Assembly (NCBI GenBank): GCA_013393415.1
Contig: JABXHI010000030.1
Coordinates: forward strand, 1-48,231
Direction of reading: 5' to 3'
Source of the DNA: Micrococcaceae bacterium
GTDB taxonomy: Bacteria; Actinomycetota; Actinomycetes; Actinomycetales; Micrococcaceae
DNA length: 48,231 bases
Part shown: in pieces, positions 26,466 through 34,169 of the stretch
How the letters are laid out: each line of letters opens with the position of its first letter
Position numbering within the stretch: position 1 is the first letter of the stretch
Notes under the pieces: generated by a model
The model's input: the letters and a program-made list of their open reading frames with translations, nothing else
Database searches by the model: none
Told to the model about the DNA's origin: nothing
Program-made: the position numbers and the translations under genes

Positions 26466-27797
26466 ATGAGTACAAACTCAAAGCCTCGGCAAATTATCCC
26501 CGGTCTCGGTTGGAAACTTCACGGCGACGGAAAAACCGTGACGCCCGGCGACGTAGTAGCTCCCGACGAACGGCTGGGCTGGTTCCGCACCCTGGGTATC
26601 GGCATGCAGCACGTCGTGGCCATGTTCGGTGCAACCGTCCTCGTCCCGCTGATCACCGGGTTCCCACCCACGACCGTCATATTCTTCTCCGGCATCGGTA
26701 CGATCCTGTTTTTGATCATCACCGCCGGGAAAGTCCCGTCCTATCTGGGGCCATCCTTTGCATTCATTGCACCGATCATGGCTTCAGTCGGCACCTACGG
26801 GATGGGCGGCGCCGTGGGTGGTGTCATCATGACCGGTGCGACACTGGCGCTCGTCGGGGTCGTCGTCCATTTCGCCGGGGCGAAGTGGATCGAACTCATC
26901 ATGCCGCCTGTGGTCACCGGTTCAGTGGTCGCACTCATTGGTTTGAACCTGGCGCCGAGCGCCTGGGACAACGTCAACGCTGGGCCAGTGACCGCCACCG
27001 TCACCATTGCCGCCATGCTGATCGCGGGTGTTCTCTTCCGTGGCATCTTGGGTCGGTTGTCCGTCTTGGTCGGTGTAGTGGTCGGCTACATTGTTGCGGT
27101 CATACTCGGCGAGGTGGATTTTGCACCGGTTGGTGAAGCCGCCTGGTTTGGGCTGCCCGAATTCACCGCTCCGACGTTTCATATCGGCGTCGTCGGGCTC
27201 TTCGTTCCCGTGGTACTCGTGCTGATCGCTGAGAACTATGGACACGTGAAATCCGTCGAAGTCATGACCAAACGGGACCTAGACCCTGTCGTTGGTCGTG
27301 CGTTGCTGGCCGACGGTGCCGCTACCGTGGTGGCCGGCGCCGGTGGCGGTATCGGAACCACCACCTACGCTGAGAACATTGGTGTGATGGCTGCGTCCCG
27401 CGTGTATTCCACCGCCGCCTACTGGGTTGCCGGCTTCTTCGCTATCGGTCTGGCCCTGCTACCGAAATTCGGTGCGCTGATCGCCACGCTGCCACAAGGG
27501 GTCCTCGGCGGAGCCGGCACGGTTCTGTACGGCATGATTGCGATTCTGGGTGTCCGCATTTGGATGCAAAATGGCGTCGATTTCGCCGACCCAATCAACC
27601 TCGCGGTCGGCGGTGTACCACTGATCATCTCGGTGGCAAACTTCACCATGGTCTTCGGGGAAATCGCCTTCGAAGGCATCGCCATCGGAAGTTTCGCAGC
27701 CCTTGCGATCTATCACGTGATGAACAGTATCGGCAAAGCACGAGGCACACGCATCGCATCACAGCACGCCGTCGAACAAGAAATGGACAAAGCCTAA
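26466..27797 (+). CDS. NCS2-family uracil/xanthine permease
   Basis: Nucleobase:cation symporter of 443 residues with about 12-14 membrane segments. The family pattern LGIGMQHVVAMFGATVLVPLITGFPP opens the first membrane region. VLIAENYGHVKSVE and GGGIGTTTYAENIGVMAASR carry the conserved Glu residues of the substrate site, and the latter is the NCS2 signature. The ATG at 26466 has AAGGAAG 9 bases upstream; a TTG at 26457 is too close. It is last in the pyrimidine operon and probably imports uracil/thymine or another base. Its stop codon overlaps that of the convergent PucR gene by two bases. Confidence 0.93.
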   Translation: MSTNSKPRQIIPGLGWKLHGDGKTVTPGDVVAPDERLGWFRTLGIGMQHVVAMFGATVLVPLITGFPPTTVIFFSGIGTILFLIITAGKVPSYLGPSFAFIAPIMASVGTYGMGGAVGGVIMTGATLALVGVVVHFAGAKWIELIMPPVVTGSVVALIGLNLAPSAWDNVNAGPVTATVTIAAMLIAGVLFRGILGRLSVLVGVVVGYIVAVILGEVDFAPVGEAAWFGLPEFTAPTFHIGVVGLFVPVVLVLIAENYGHVKSVEVMTKRDLDPVVGRALLADGAATVVAGAGGGIGTTTYAENIGVMAASRVYSTAAYWVAGFFAIGLALLPKFGALIATLPQGVLGGAGTVLYGMIAILGVRIWMQNGVDFADPINLAVGGVPLIISVANFTMVFGEIAFEGIAIGSFAALAIYHVMNSIGKARGTRIASQHAVEQEMDKA

Positions 27798-29395
27798 CCG
27801 GCAGTGCTGCGGCTGTGTAAGACCCCATACATCGTGTTGGGGTTCATACGATATGCCATCACGGCCAAATGCAGAGCGGTGTTCTGTTCGGCATCATCCT
27901 CCAAGCTATACCCGAGCACGGTTTCCAACCGTTTGATTTGCGAATACAACGCCGGCCTGGACATGTGGCGGGAGCGGGCAAGCTGGGCCTTATTATGCGA
28001 AGTCAACACGGCCTCGAGGAAATCGAGTCGGCTCTCGAAGCTCTGCCGGCTTCCAGTGCTGTTCGATAAGCCAGCCAATTCGGTAGCAACAAACGCCACG
28101 AGTTGATCGTCGTCCCGCAGCGTCGCCAGCAGACCACGCAACCCTAAGTCTTTCGCAAAGAAATACGCTCGGGACTGGCCCGTTGCTTTGACATACGCTT
28201 GGGCAGCCTGAGCGATTTGGGCGGCATTCGACAGCTGTTCAACCGCTGCTTTGGCTGAGGGCGCTTCCGATGCGAGTCCTGCCACGAGCCCGCCTCGTCC
28301 CCGAAGCCTGGCGGTAAACCGGGCGCGAGTCGCCTCCACAAAACTCGACAGGGCTGCCGGATCGGCCAACGGAAGCAGCACATCGACCACACCGATTTCA
28401 CTTCGGGCGGCAAAAACCGATACCTTCTGCGAATCCCCGACGCTGTCCAACACGTCCAACAGCATGCCCGACCACCGGTTCAATAGCTCCTCGCCGGCGT
28501 CTTCGCCCAGAATGCGCACGACCATCGGAAACCACTTCACCTCGGACAACACATGACGCCCCGATGTCTCGGTGAGGCGCCAGAGCACTTCCTCTTCAGA
28601 TAAGTCCGTGCCACCGCGAAGCTGATAGAACAACGACGAAGCCGTCGACCTGCGGATCTCATCCTGCGAGCGCTTGGCTAACACGGAGATCGACAGAGCT
28701 TGGGCGGCGCGTTCCAGCACGGTGGTGACCAAGGAAGCATCCGCTTGGCACCCCTCCACGATGATCAAGCGTCCCAGGGTTTCGTCACCGGCAACCACGG
28801 GATGTTCCGCCACGACGACGGTATCGCTCTTCGCCTCGGCGGTTTCCCACTTGACCTGGCACCCGAGCAGCGTCGTTGCTTCGGTCACGATGCGATCGGT
28901 CGAGGCTGAACCGACCGACAGCCTGGTAAAGGTTTCGTGGATTTGGCGATCTGTTTCGATCTCATGAAATCGTGCGGCAGCAATATTTTCGTGGATGGTC
29001 TGGGTCAGTTCCACGAAGCGAATGCGACCGGGCAAAAGGTAAATGGGAAAACGTCGATGACGAGCAGCTGTAGCGAGTATGTTCGCGATGTGTTCTCTAC
29101 CCGGGAGGATTTCTGCTGCGACGGCCACCGCCCCGGTCGGCTCAATGGTGTCCAGGAAACGGTTTGCTGCCGCCACCCCACCTTGAACTCCCCCGGCGGC
29201 CCGATCCAAAAACGTCGCGGTGGTGAGCACAAACTCCCCACCGGGCAGCAACCCCTCTGGACGCTCCGTCTCCAGAATGTGCATCCAGCGCACCAGCTCG
29301 TCCTGGGTACCGGCGACTGGTTGAGAAAGCAGTTCAGGGTGGCCCTCTTGGAAAATATCGAGACCGACGACCTGACCGACTGTGACATGGAGCAT
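27794..29395 (-). CDS. PucR-family transcriptional regulator
   Basis: 533-residue regulator with an N-terminal PucR domain (about residues 1-125, including MLHVTVGQVVGLDIFQEG). A central GAF-like/GGDEF-like region follows, then a C-terminal helix-turn-helix (ESRLDFLEAVLTSHNKAQ with ARSRHMSRPALYSQIKRLE). Members commonly control purine, pyrimidine or hydantoin catabolism in response to pathway metabolites. It sits between the pyrimidine operon (convergent) and the mmsA-aminotransferase operon (divergent), which fits control of both. The ATG at 29395 has no ribosome site but lies 6 bases downstream of a TACACT box, so the mRNA may be leaderless. An upstream TTG at 29422 is the alternative start. 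Confidence 0.92.
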   Translation of the reverse strand: MLHVTVGQVVGLDIFQEGHPELLSQPVAGTQDELVRWMHILETERPEGLLPGGEFVLTTATFLDRAAGGVQGGVAAANRFLDTIEPTGAVAVAAEILPGREHIANILATAARHRRFPIYLLPGRIRFVELTQTIHENIAAARFHEIETDRQIHETFTRLSVGSASTDRIVTEATTLLGCQVKWETAEAKSDTVVVAEHPVVAGDETLGRLIIVEGCQADASLVTTVLERAAQALSISVLAKRSQDEIRRSTASSLFYQLRGGTDLSEEEVLWRLTETSGRHVLSEVKWFPMVVRILGEDAGEELLNRWSGMLLDVLDSVGDSQKVSVFAARSEIGVVDVLLPLADPAALSSFVEATRARFTARLRGRGGLVAGLASEAPSAKAAVEQLSNAAQIAQAAQAYVKATGQSRAYFFAKDLGLRGLLATLRDDDQLVAFVATELAGLSNSTGSRQSFESRLDFLEAVLTSHNKAQLARSRHMSRPALYSQIKRLETVLGYSLEDDAEQNTALHLAVMAYRMNPNTMYGVLHSRSTAG

Positions 29396-29432
29396 ATACA
29401 CAGTGTAATGGCATATAGGCAAAACGCATACA
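29392..29432. promoter_or_regulatory. Repeated GCATATA elements and leaderless promoter between pucR and mmsA
   Basis: GCATATA occurs at 29392-29398 and 29411-29417, and GCATACA at 29426-29432, all in the same orientation within the 115-bp divergent gap. On the minus strand, TACACT (29402-29407) ends 6 bases before the pucR ATG, consistent with a leaderless transcript. The repeats overlap this promoter, so they are candidate PucR binding sites. Seen in sequence; function inferred. Confidence 0.4.
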
Positions 29433-29510
29433 GGCTGTCTCTGTTATGTGCGAGTCCCACGGGGCAAAGTGAAGGGTACTGGACCTTCTGCGAGCAAAGG
29501 ATGCATCTGC

Positions 29511-31007
29511 ATGAACACTATTAATCATTGGATCAACAACGCCTATACCGAAGGTGCCGAGACGACGGTCGAACGCACTGATGTCACCAACCCGGCCACC
29601 GGTGAGGTGTCCGGTCAGGTCGCGATGGCCGGCAACGCCACCGTTGATGAAGCTGTCGCCGCCGCAAAAGCAGCATTTCCAACGTGGCGCGACACCTCGC
29701 TGTCCAAGCGCACCCAGGTTTTGTTCCGCTACCGTGAACTGCTCAATGAACGCAAAGAAGAGCTCGCACAACTCATCACCGCCGAGCATGGCAAAGTACT
29801 CGATGATGCGCTGGGTGAGGTCTCCCGTGGGCTCGAGGTCGTTGAGTTCGCGTGCAACATGCCCCACCTGTTGAAGGGCAGCTTCACCGAAAACGCTTCC
29901 ACCAACGTCGATGTCCATTCGAAGCGTCAACCGCTGGGCCCGGTCGCCATCATCTCGCCGTTCAACTTCCCGGCCATGGTGCCGATGTGGTTCTTCCCGA
30001 TCGCCATCGCCGCGGGCAACACCGTCGTCATCAAACCATCCGAAAAAGATCCGTCAGCCGTCAACTGGGAAGCCGAGCTGTGGAAAGAAGCCGGCCTGCC
30101 CGAGGGCGTCTTCAACGTCGTCCACGGTGGTAAGCCTGCCGTCGACGCGCTGTTGGAGCACGATGACATCAAGTCGGTCTCGTTTGTCGGCTCGACCCCG
30201 ATCGCCAAATACGTCTACGAAACCGCGACGGCACACGGCAAACGCGTCCAAGCACTGGGCGGCGCGAAGAACCACATGCTGGTCCTCCCCGACGCCGACT
30301 TGGACTTGGTCGCCGATAACGCCATCAACGCAGGCTTCGGCTCTGCCGGGGAACGTTGCATGGCCATCTCCGCACTCGTGGTCGTCGGCGATGTGGCCGA
30401 TGAGGTCGTCGATAAGATTGCCGAACGCGCCCGCAAGCTAAATACCGGCGATGGTACTCGCGGCACCGATATGGGACCGCTGGTCACCTCCGAGCACCGC
30501 GATAAGGTTGCCGGCTACGTCGATGCCGGTGAACAAGAAGGCGCTACCGTCGTCGTGGATGGTCGTGAAGGAGAATTCGATGCTGACGGCAACGGCTTCT
30601 TCTTGGGTCCGACGCTGTTCGATCATGTCACCACCGATATGAGCATCTATACCGACGAGATCTTCGGCCCGGTGTTGGTCGTCCTGCGCGTCGATACTTA
30701 CGACGAGGGTCTGGAACTGATCAACGCCAACCCGTACGGCAACGGCACGGCTATTTTCACTAACGATGGTGGTGCAGCTCGTCGCTTCGAAAATGAGGTC
30801 GAAGTGGGGATGATCGGCGTCAACGTTCCGATCCCGGTCCCCATGGCCTATTATTCGTTCGGTGGCTGGAAGAACTCGCTATTCGGCGACACCCACGCGC
30901 ACGGCACCGAAGGCGTGCACTTCTTTACCCGTGGCAAGGCCGTGACCACTCGGTGGTTGGACCCCTCCCACGGCGGCATCAACCTTGGCTTCCCTCAAAA
31001 CCAGTAA
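29511..31007 (+). CDS. mmsA: CoA-acylating methylmalonate/malonate-semialdehyde dehydrogenase
   Basis: NAD- and CoA-dependent aldehyde dehydrogenase of 498 residues converting (methyl)malonate semialdehyde to propionyl- or acetyl-CoA with loss of CO2. The catalytic Cys283 is in GFGSAGERCMAIS. The residue normally occupied by catalytic Glu is Asn254 (ALGGAKNHMLVLP), characteristic of this CoA-acylating family. IGVNVPIPVPMAYYSFGGWK and a C-terminal HFFTRGKAVTTRW are also diagnostic. The ATG at 29511 has AAAGG 10 bases upstream. It is first in an operon with an aminotransferase and divergent from pucR. Together they would finish beta-alanine degradation from the pyrimidine pathway; valine or inositol catabolism is the alternative. 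Confidence 0.93.
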   Translation: MNTINHWINNAYTEGAETTVERTDVTNPATGEVSGQVAMAGNATVDEAVAAAKAAFPTWRDTSLSKRTQVLFRYRELLNERKEELAQLITAEHGKVLDDALGEVSRGLEVVEFACNMPHLLKGSFTENASTNVDVHSKRQPLGPVAIISPFNFPAMVPMWFFPIAIAAGNTVVIKPSEKDPSAVNWEAELWKEAGLPEGVFNVVHGGKPAVDALLEHDDIKSVSFVGSTPIAKYVYETATAHGKRVQALGGAKNHMLVLPDADLDLVADNAINAGFGSAGERCMAISALVVVGDVADEVVDKIAERARKLNTGDGTRGTDMGPLVTSEHRDKVAGYVDAGEQEGATVVVDGREGEFDADGNGFFLGPTLFDHVTTDMSIYTDEIFGPVLVVLRVDTYDEGLELINANPYGNGTAIFTNDGGAARRFENEVEVGMIGVNVPIPVPMAYYSFGGWKNSLFGDTHAHGTEGVHFFTRGKAVTTRWLDPSHGGINLGFPQNQ

Positions 31008-31016
31008 AGGAAACTC

Positions 31017-32387
31017 ATGACTGTCACGAATTCTGCACAGATCACTGACGCGCTCAAAGCCGAAGGGGAACGTGCCTATGATTTGGATCGGAAGCACGTG
31101 TTCCATTCCTGGTCTGCCCAAGGCGGGCTGGATCCCTTCAAGGTCGTCAAAACCGAGGGCTCATTCGTGTGGGACAGCGATGGCAAACGCTACATCGACT
31201 TTTCCTCACAGATGGTCAACACCAATATCGGCCACCAGCATCCCAAAGTGGTCGAGGCTATTCAGGAGCAAGCCGGAAAAATTGCGACGATTGCGCCTGC
31301 CCACGCCTCAGCACCACGCTCCGAGGCTGCACGGCTGATTGCCGAACGCGCACCCCAGGGCATGGACTACGTGTTCTTCACCAACGGGGGTGCCGATGCC
31401 AACGAGCACGCGATTCGCATGGCGCGCCTCCACACCGGCAAACCCAAGGTCCTCTCGGCCTACCGGTCGTATCACGGTGGGACGGACCTGGCGATGAACG
31501 TCACCGGTGATCCGCGTCGTCTCCCAATTGATCAGGCGAGCGCGGGCACCGTGCACTTCATGCCGTGCTATCCCTACCGGTCGTATTTCAATGCCGAAAC
31601 CGAAGAAGAAGAGGTCCAGCGGGCCCTGGAGCATCTCGAACAGACCATCATCCTCGAGGGCCCAAATACGATCGCCGCGCTCATCCTTGAAACGGTCCCC
31701 GGTACCGCGGGTATCTATGTTCCGCCAGAAGGCTACATGGCCGGGGTGCGCGAGCTGACCGAGAAATACGGCATCATCTTCATCGCCGATGAGGTCATGG
31801 CCGGCTTCGGACGCACCGGCACCTGGTTCGCGGTCGACCTGTGGGACATCATCCCGGATCTGATTACCTTCGCCAAAGGTGTGAACTCCGGCTACGTGCC
31901 ACTGGGCGGTGTGGTAATCAATGAAGCCATCTATGAAACCTTCCGCGACCGCGTGTATCCGGGCGGGCTGACCTATTCGGGACACCCTCTGGCAACCGCG
32001 GCGGCCGTCGGCGCGATCGAAGCGATGACCAACGAGCAGATGCTGGACAACGCCGCCCGGTTGGGCAACGACCTCATCGGGCCCGAGCTACGGCGCATGA
32101 AAGAACAGCACCCGGCCATCGGCGATGTGCGCGGTGTCGGCTGCTTTTGGGCGGTCGAACTGGTCACCAATCGTGAAACCAAAGAACCGTTGGCACCCTA
32201 CGGTGGCAGTTCGACGGCGATGGGCGAGGTCATCGGCAAGTGTAAAGAACTCGGGCTGCTGGTCTTTGCCAACTTCAACCGCATTCACGTGGTGCCACCG
32301 CTCAATACCGCCGACGATGTGATTCGTGAAGGCCTGGCGATCCTTGATGAAGCATTGGCGTTGGCCGACAAGCACTATCAGGGCTAG
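31017..32387 (+). CDS. Class III aminotransferase, probably beta-alanine:pyruvate/omega-amino acid transaminase
   Basis: PLP aminotransferase of 456 residues in fold type I, class III. Seen are DFSSQMVNTNIGHQHPKVV, the phosphate-binding FFTNGGADANEHAIRMAR, SYHGGTDLAM, Asp258 in IFIADEVMAGFGRTG and the PLP Lys287 in ITFAKGVNSGYVPLGG. The gene starts 10 bases after mmsA with AAAGGAAA upstream. Given mmsA and the pyrimidine operon, the likely reaction is beta-alanine to malonate semialdehyde. Related taurine or other omega-amino-acid transaminases cannot be excluded from sequence alone. Confidence 0.88.
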   Translation: MTVTNSAQITDALKAEGERAYDLDRKHVFHSWSAQGGLDPFKVVKTEGSFVWDSDGKRYIDFSSQMVNTNIGHQHPKVVEAIQEQAGKIATIAPAHASAPRSEAARLIAERAPQGMDYVFFTNGGADANEHAIRMARLHTGKPKVLSAYRSYHGGTDLAMNVTGDPRRLPIDQASAGTVHFMPCYPYRSYFNAETEEEEVQRALEHLEQTIILEGPNTIAALILETVPGTAGIYVPPEGYMAGVRELTEKYGIIFIADEVMAGFGRTGTWFAVDLWDIIPDLITFAKGVNSGYVPLGGVVINEAIYETFRDRVYPGGLTYSGHPLATAAAVGAIEAMTNEQMLDNAARLGNDLIGPELRRMKEQHPAIGDVRGVGCFWAVELVTNRETKEPLAPYGGSSTAMGEVIGKCKELGLLVFANFNRIHVVPPLNTADDVIREGLAILDEALALADKHYQG

Positions 32388-32404
32388 CACATACCGGCAA
32401 CGAT

Positions 32405-32450
32405 GAAGCCTGGCGTCGTGATCCCAATACGGGGTGCGACGCCAGACTTC
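32405..32450 (+). terminator. Hairpin terminator after the mmsA-aminotransferase operon
   Basis: CTGGCGTCG (32410-32418) pairs with CGACGCCAG (32437-32445), extended outside one mismatch by GAAG (32405-32408) and CTTC (32447-32450). It lies 18 bases after the aminotransferase stop. No long T run follows, so confidence is moderate. Confidence 0.55.
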
Positions 32451-32510
32451 TGTCAGGGGCCCACCTCGAGGGCTACTCTTCGACGGAGCGCACGACTTTT
32501 GCCGGGAAGC

Positions 32511-32588
32511 TCACGATAATCGCTTTTCTGGCACGTCCTTGGTGACCACTGAGGCGGCCGGGGCGTTGAGCAAGTCCTCGAGCGTCAT
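32511..32588 (-). CDS. Possible 25-residue small ORF downstream of the alcohol dehydrogenase
   Basis: A minus-strand ORF beginning MTLEDLLNAPAASVV and ending in KRLS has a strong ribosome site (CAGGAG, 8 bases from the ATG). It lies 22 bases after the zinc alcohol dehydrogenase stop. I do not recognise the peptide. It has no hydrophobic segment and no Cys. Its good initiation signal is the only support; it could be chance. Confidence 0.35.
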   Translation of the reverse strand: MTLEDLLNAPAASVVTKDVPEKRLS

Positions 32589-32610
32589 GAATGTACTCCT
32601 GTGCCTGTTC

Positions 32611-33633
32611 TTATGGTTTCAGCATGACTTTGATGGCGTCGCGTTTGTCCATCGCCGCGTAGGCATCAGCCGCCTGGTCCAGTGGCATCGTTTGATCAAA
32701 GACCTTGCCCGGATCGATTTCGCGGTCCCAAATCTTCTGGACGAGATCGGGCAAAAACCGCCGCACCGGAGCGGGACCACCGTGTAAGTGGACCAGCCCA
32801 AAGAATAATTGACCGCCCGGCAGTTCAACATCATGCGAGACCCCAACGTAGCCCACGTGACCGCCCGGACGAGTCGACTGGATCGCCTGCATCATCGATT
32901 CTTGTGATCCCACGGCCTCGATGACGCTGTGCGCGCCCAGCCCATCGGTCAGTTCTTTGATCATCGCCACGCCGTCATCACCGCGCTCTGCGATGATATG
33001 GGTGGCACCAAACTCGCGCGCCAATTCCTGGCGTGCCGGGTATTTGCTCATCGCGATGATCTGTTCGGCGCCCATCTCCTTGGCAGCCAGCACACCCATC
33101 AGCCCCACGGCACCATCGCCAACCACGGCAACCGTTTTGCCCGGGCCGACTTCAGCCGCGTGGGCAGCAAACCAACCGGTTCCGAGCACATCCGAGGCCG
33201 CCAACAGGGACGGAATCATATCGTCATCGGGCACACCCGGAGTCGCGACCAGCGTGCCACCGGCATAGGGAATACGGGCATATTCGGCCTGGGTGCCAAT
33301 GCTACCGTCGACAAAAATGGCGTTGACACAGCGAGATTGATAGCCCGCGGCACAGATCTCACAGGTATTGTCCGAGATCACGAACGAGCCGACAGCGAAA
33401 TCACCGGGTCGTACGGTCTCAACGTTGTCGCCAATCTCTTCGACGATGCCAACATATTCGTGGCCCATGAGCTGTTGGTGCGGAATATCTGTGCCCCAGT
33501 AGGGCCACAAGTCTGACCCGCATACACAAGCGGCGACGATCTTGATGACCGCGTCGGTGGGCTCCTGAATGGTTGGATTGTCACGTTCTTCGACCCGGAC
33601 ATCACCGGGACCATGCATCACTACTCCGCGCAT
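32611..33633 (-). CDS. Zinc-dependent alcohol dehydrogenase family protein
   Basis: Medium-chain dehydrogenase/reductase of 340 residues. Catalytic zinc ligands are visible as Cys38 (ACVCGSDLW) and His58-Glu59 (LMGHEYVG). The structural-zinc lobe has only three Cys (91, 94 and 102 in NTCEICAAGYQSRC), as in some members. The Rossmann motif is AVVGDGAVGLMGVLAAKEMG. The ATG follows AAGGAGG by 5 bases, one of the best ribosome sites in the window. It stands alone on the minus strand, convergent with the aminotransferase operon. The substrate is not recognisable. Confidence 0.9.
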   Translation of the reverse strand: MRGVVMHGPGDVRVEERDNPTIQEPTDAVIKIVAACVCGSDLWPYWGTDIPHQQLMGHEYVGIVEEIGDNVETVRPGDFAVGSFVISDNTCEICAAGYQSRCVNAIFVDGSIGTQAEYARIPYAGGTLVATPGVPDDDMIPSLLAASDVLGTGWFAAHAAEVGPGKTVAVVGDGAVGLMGVLAAKEMGAEQIIAMSKYPARQELAREFGATHIIAERGDDGVAMIKELTDGLGAHSVIEAVGSQESMMQAIQSTRPGGHVGYVGVSHDVELPGGQLFFGLVHLHGGPAPVRRFLPDLVQKIWDREIDPGKVFDQTMPLDQAADAYAAMDKRDAIKVMLKP

Positions 33634-33766
33634 GGGTTCCTCCTTCGTAGCGTTGTTCTACGGTTCTGGTGACGATGCTACGCCTTGAAAACCTGTCTTG
33701 GGAGGGTCTGTCAGGACCTGTCTCGTGGAATGGCGCTGACCAATGGCGCAGAATAGGAGTGTGTAT

Positions 33767-34033
33767 GTGTCGGTAGAAACGCTTACGATCGTCATTTCCG
33801 CCGCCGGTTTGCTCATCACGCTCGGCGGTGGACTTTTTGCTGGCTTCGCGTGGATGATCGGGCGCATGGATGACTGCTTTGCTGAAATACGCGGAGAGTT
33901 CCGCCAAGACTTCCGGGGAATGCATGAGGAATTCGGCTCGGTACGTGAGGATATTCAGCAACTCCGGGGCGAAATGAACGACATCAAAATTTCGGTAGCG
34001 CGCTTGGAGGGCCCACGCCAACGACTCATCTAG
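33767..34033 (+). CDS. Small membrane-anchored coiled-coil protein of unknown function
   Basis: 88-residue hypothetical protein. It has one N-terminal membrane segment (about residues 5-30, LTIVISAAGLLITLGGGLFA then GFAWMIGR). A charged heptad-like region to the C-terminus (EIRGEFRQDFRGMHEEFG, REDIQQLRGEMNDIKISV) predicts a coiled coil. It ends ARLEGPRQRLI. Similar short proteins occur widely in Micrococcales without known function. The GTG at 33767 is chosen because AGGAG lies exactly 7 bases upstream; an ATG at 33743 upstream of that site is less likely. Confidence 0.75.
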   Translation: MSVETLTIVISAAGLLITLGGGLFAGFAWMIGRMDDCFAEIRGEFRQDFRGMHEEFGSVREDIQQLRGEMNDIKISVARLEGPRQRLI

Positions 34034-34169
34034 CACCGAAGGCCAACCAGCTAGTCATTCCACATTAGGACAACTCCGCTACCTGGGAGGAAAGACATAC
34101 TTCCCTATGACGGACCTGTGACACGAGTACACTGTGACTCGTCGCCCAAACCGTTTTAAGGGAGCTGTT

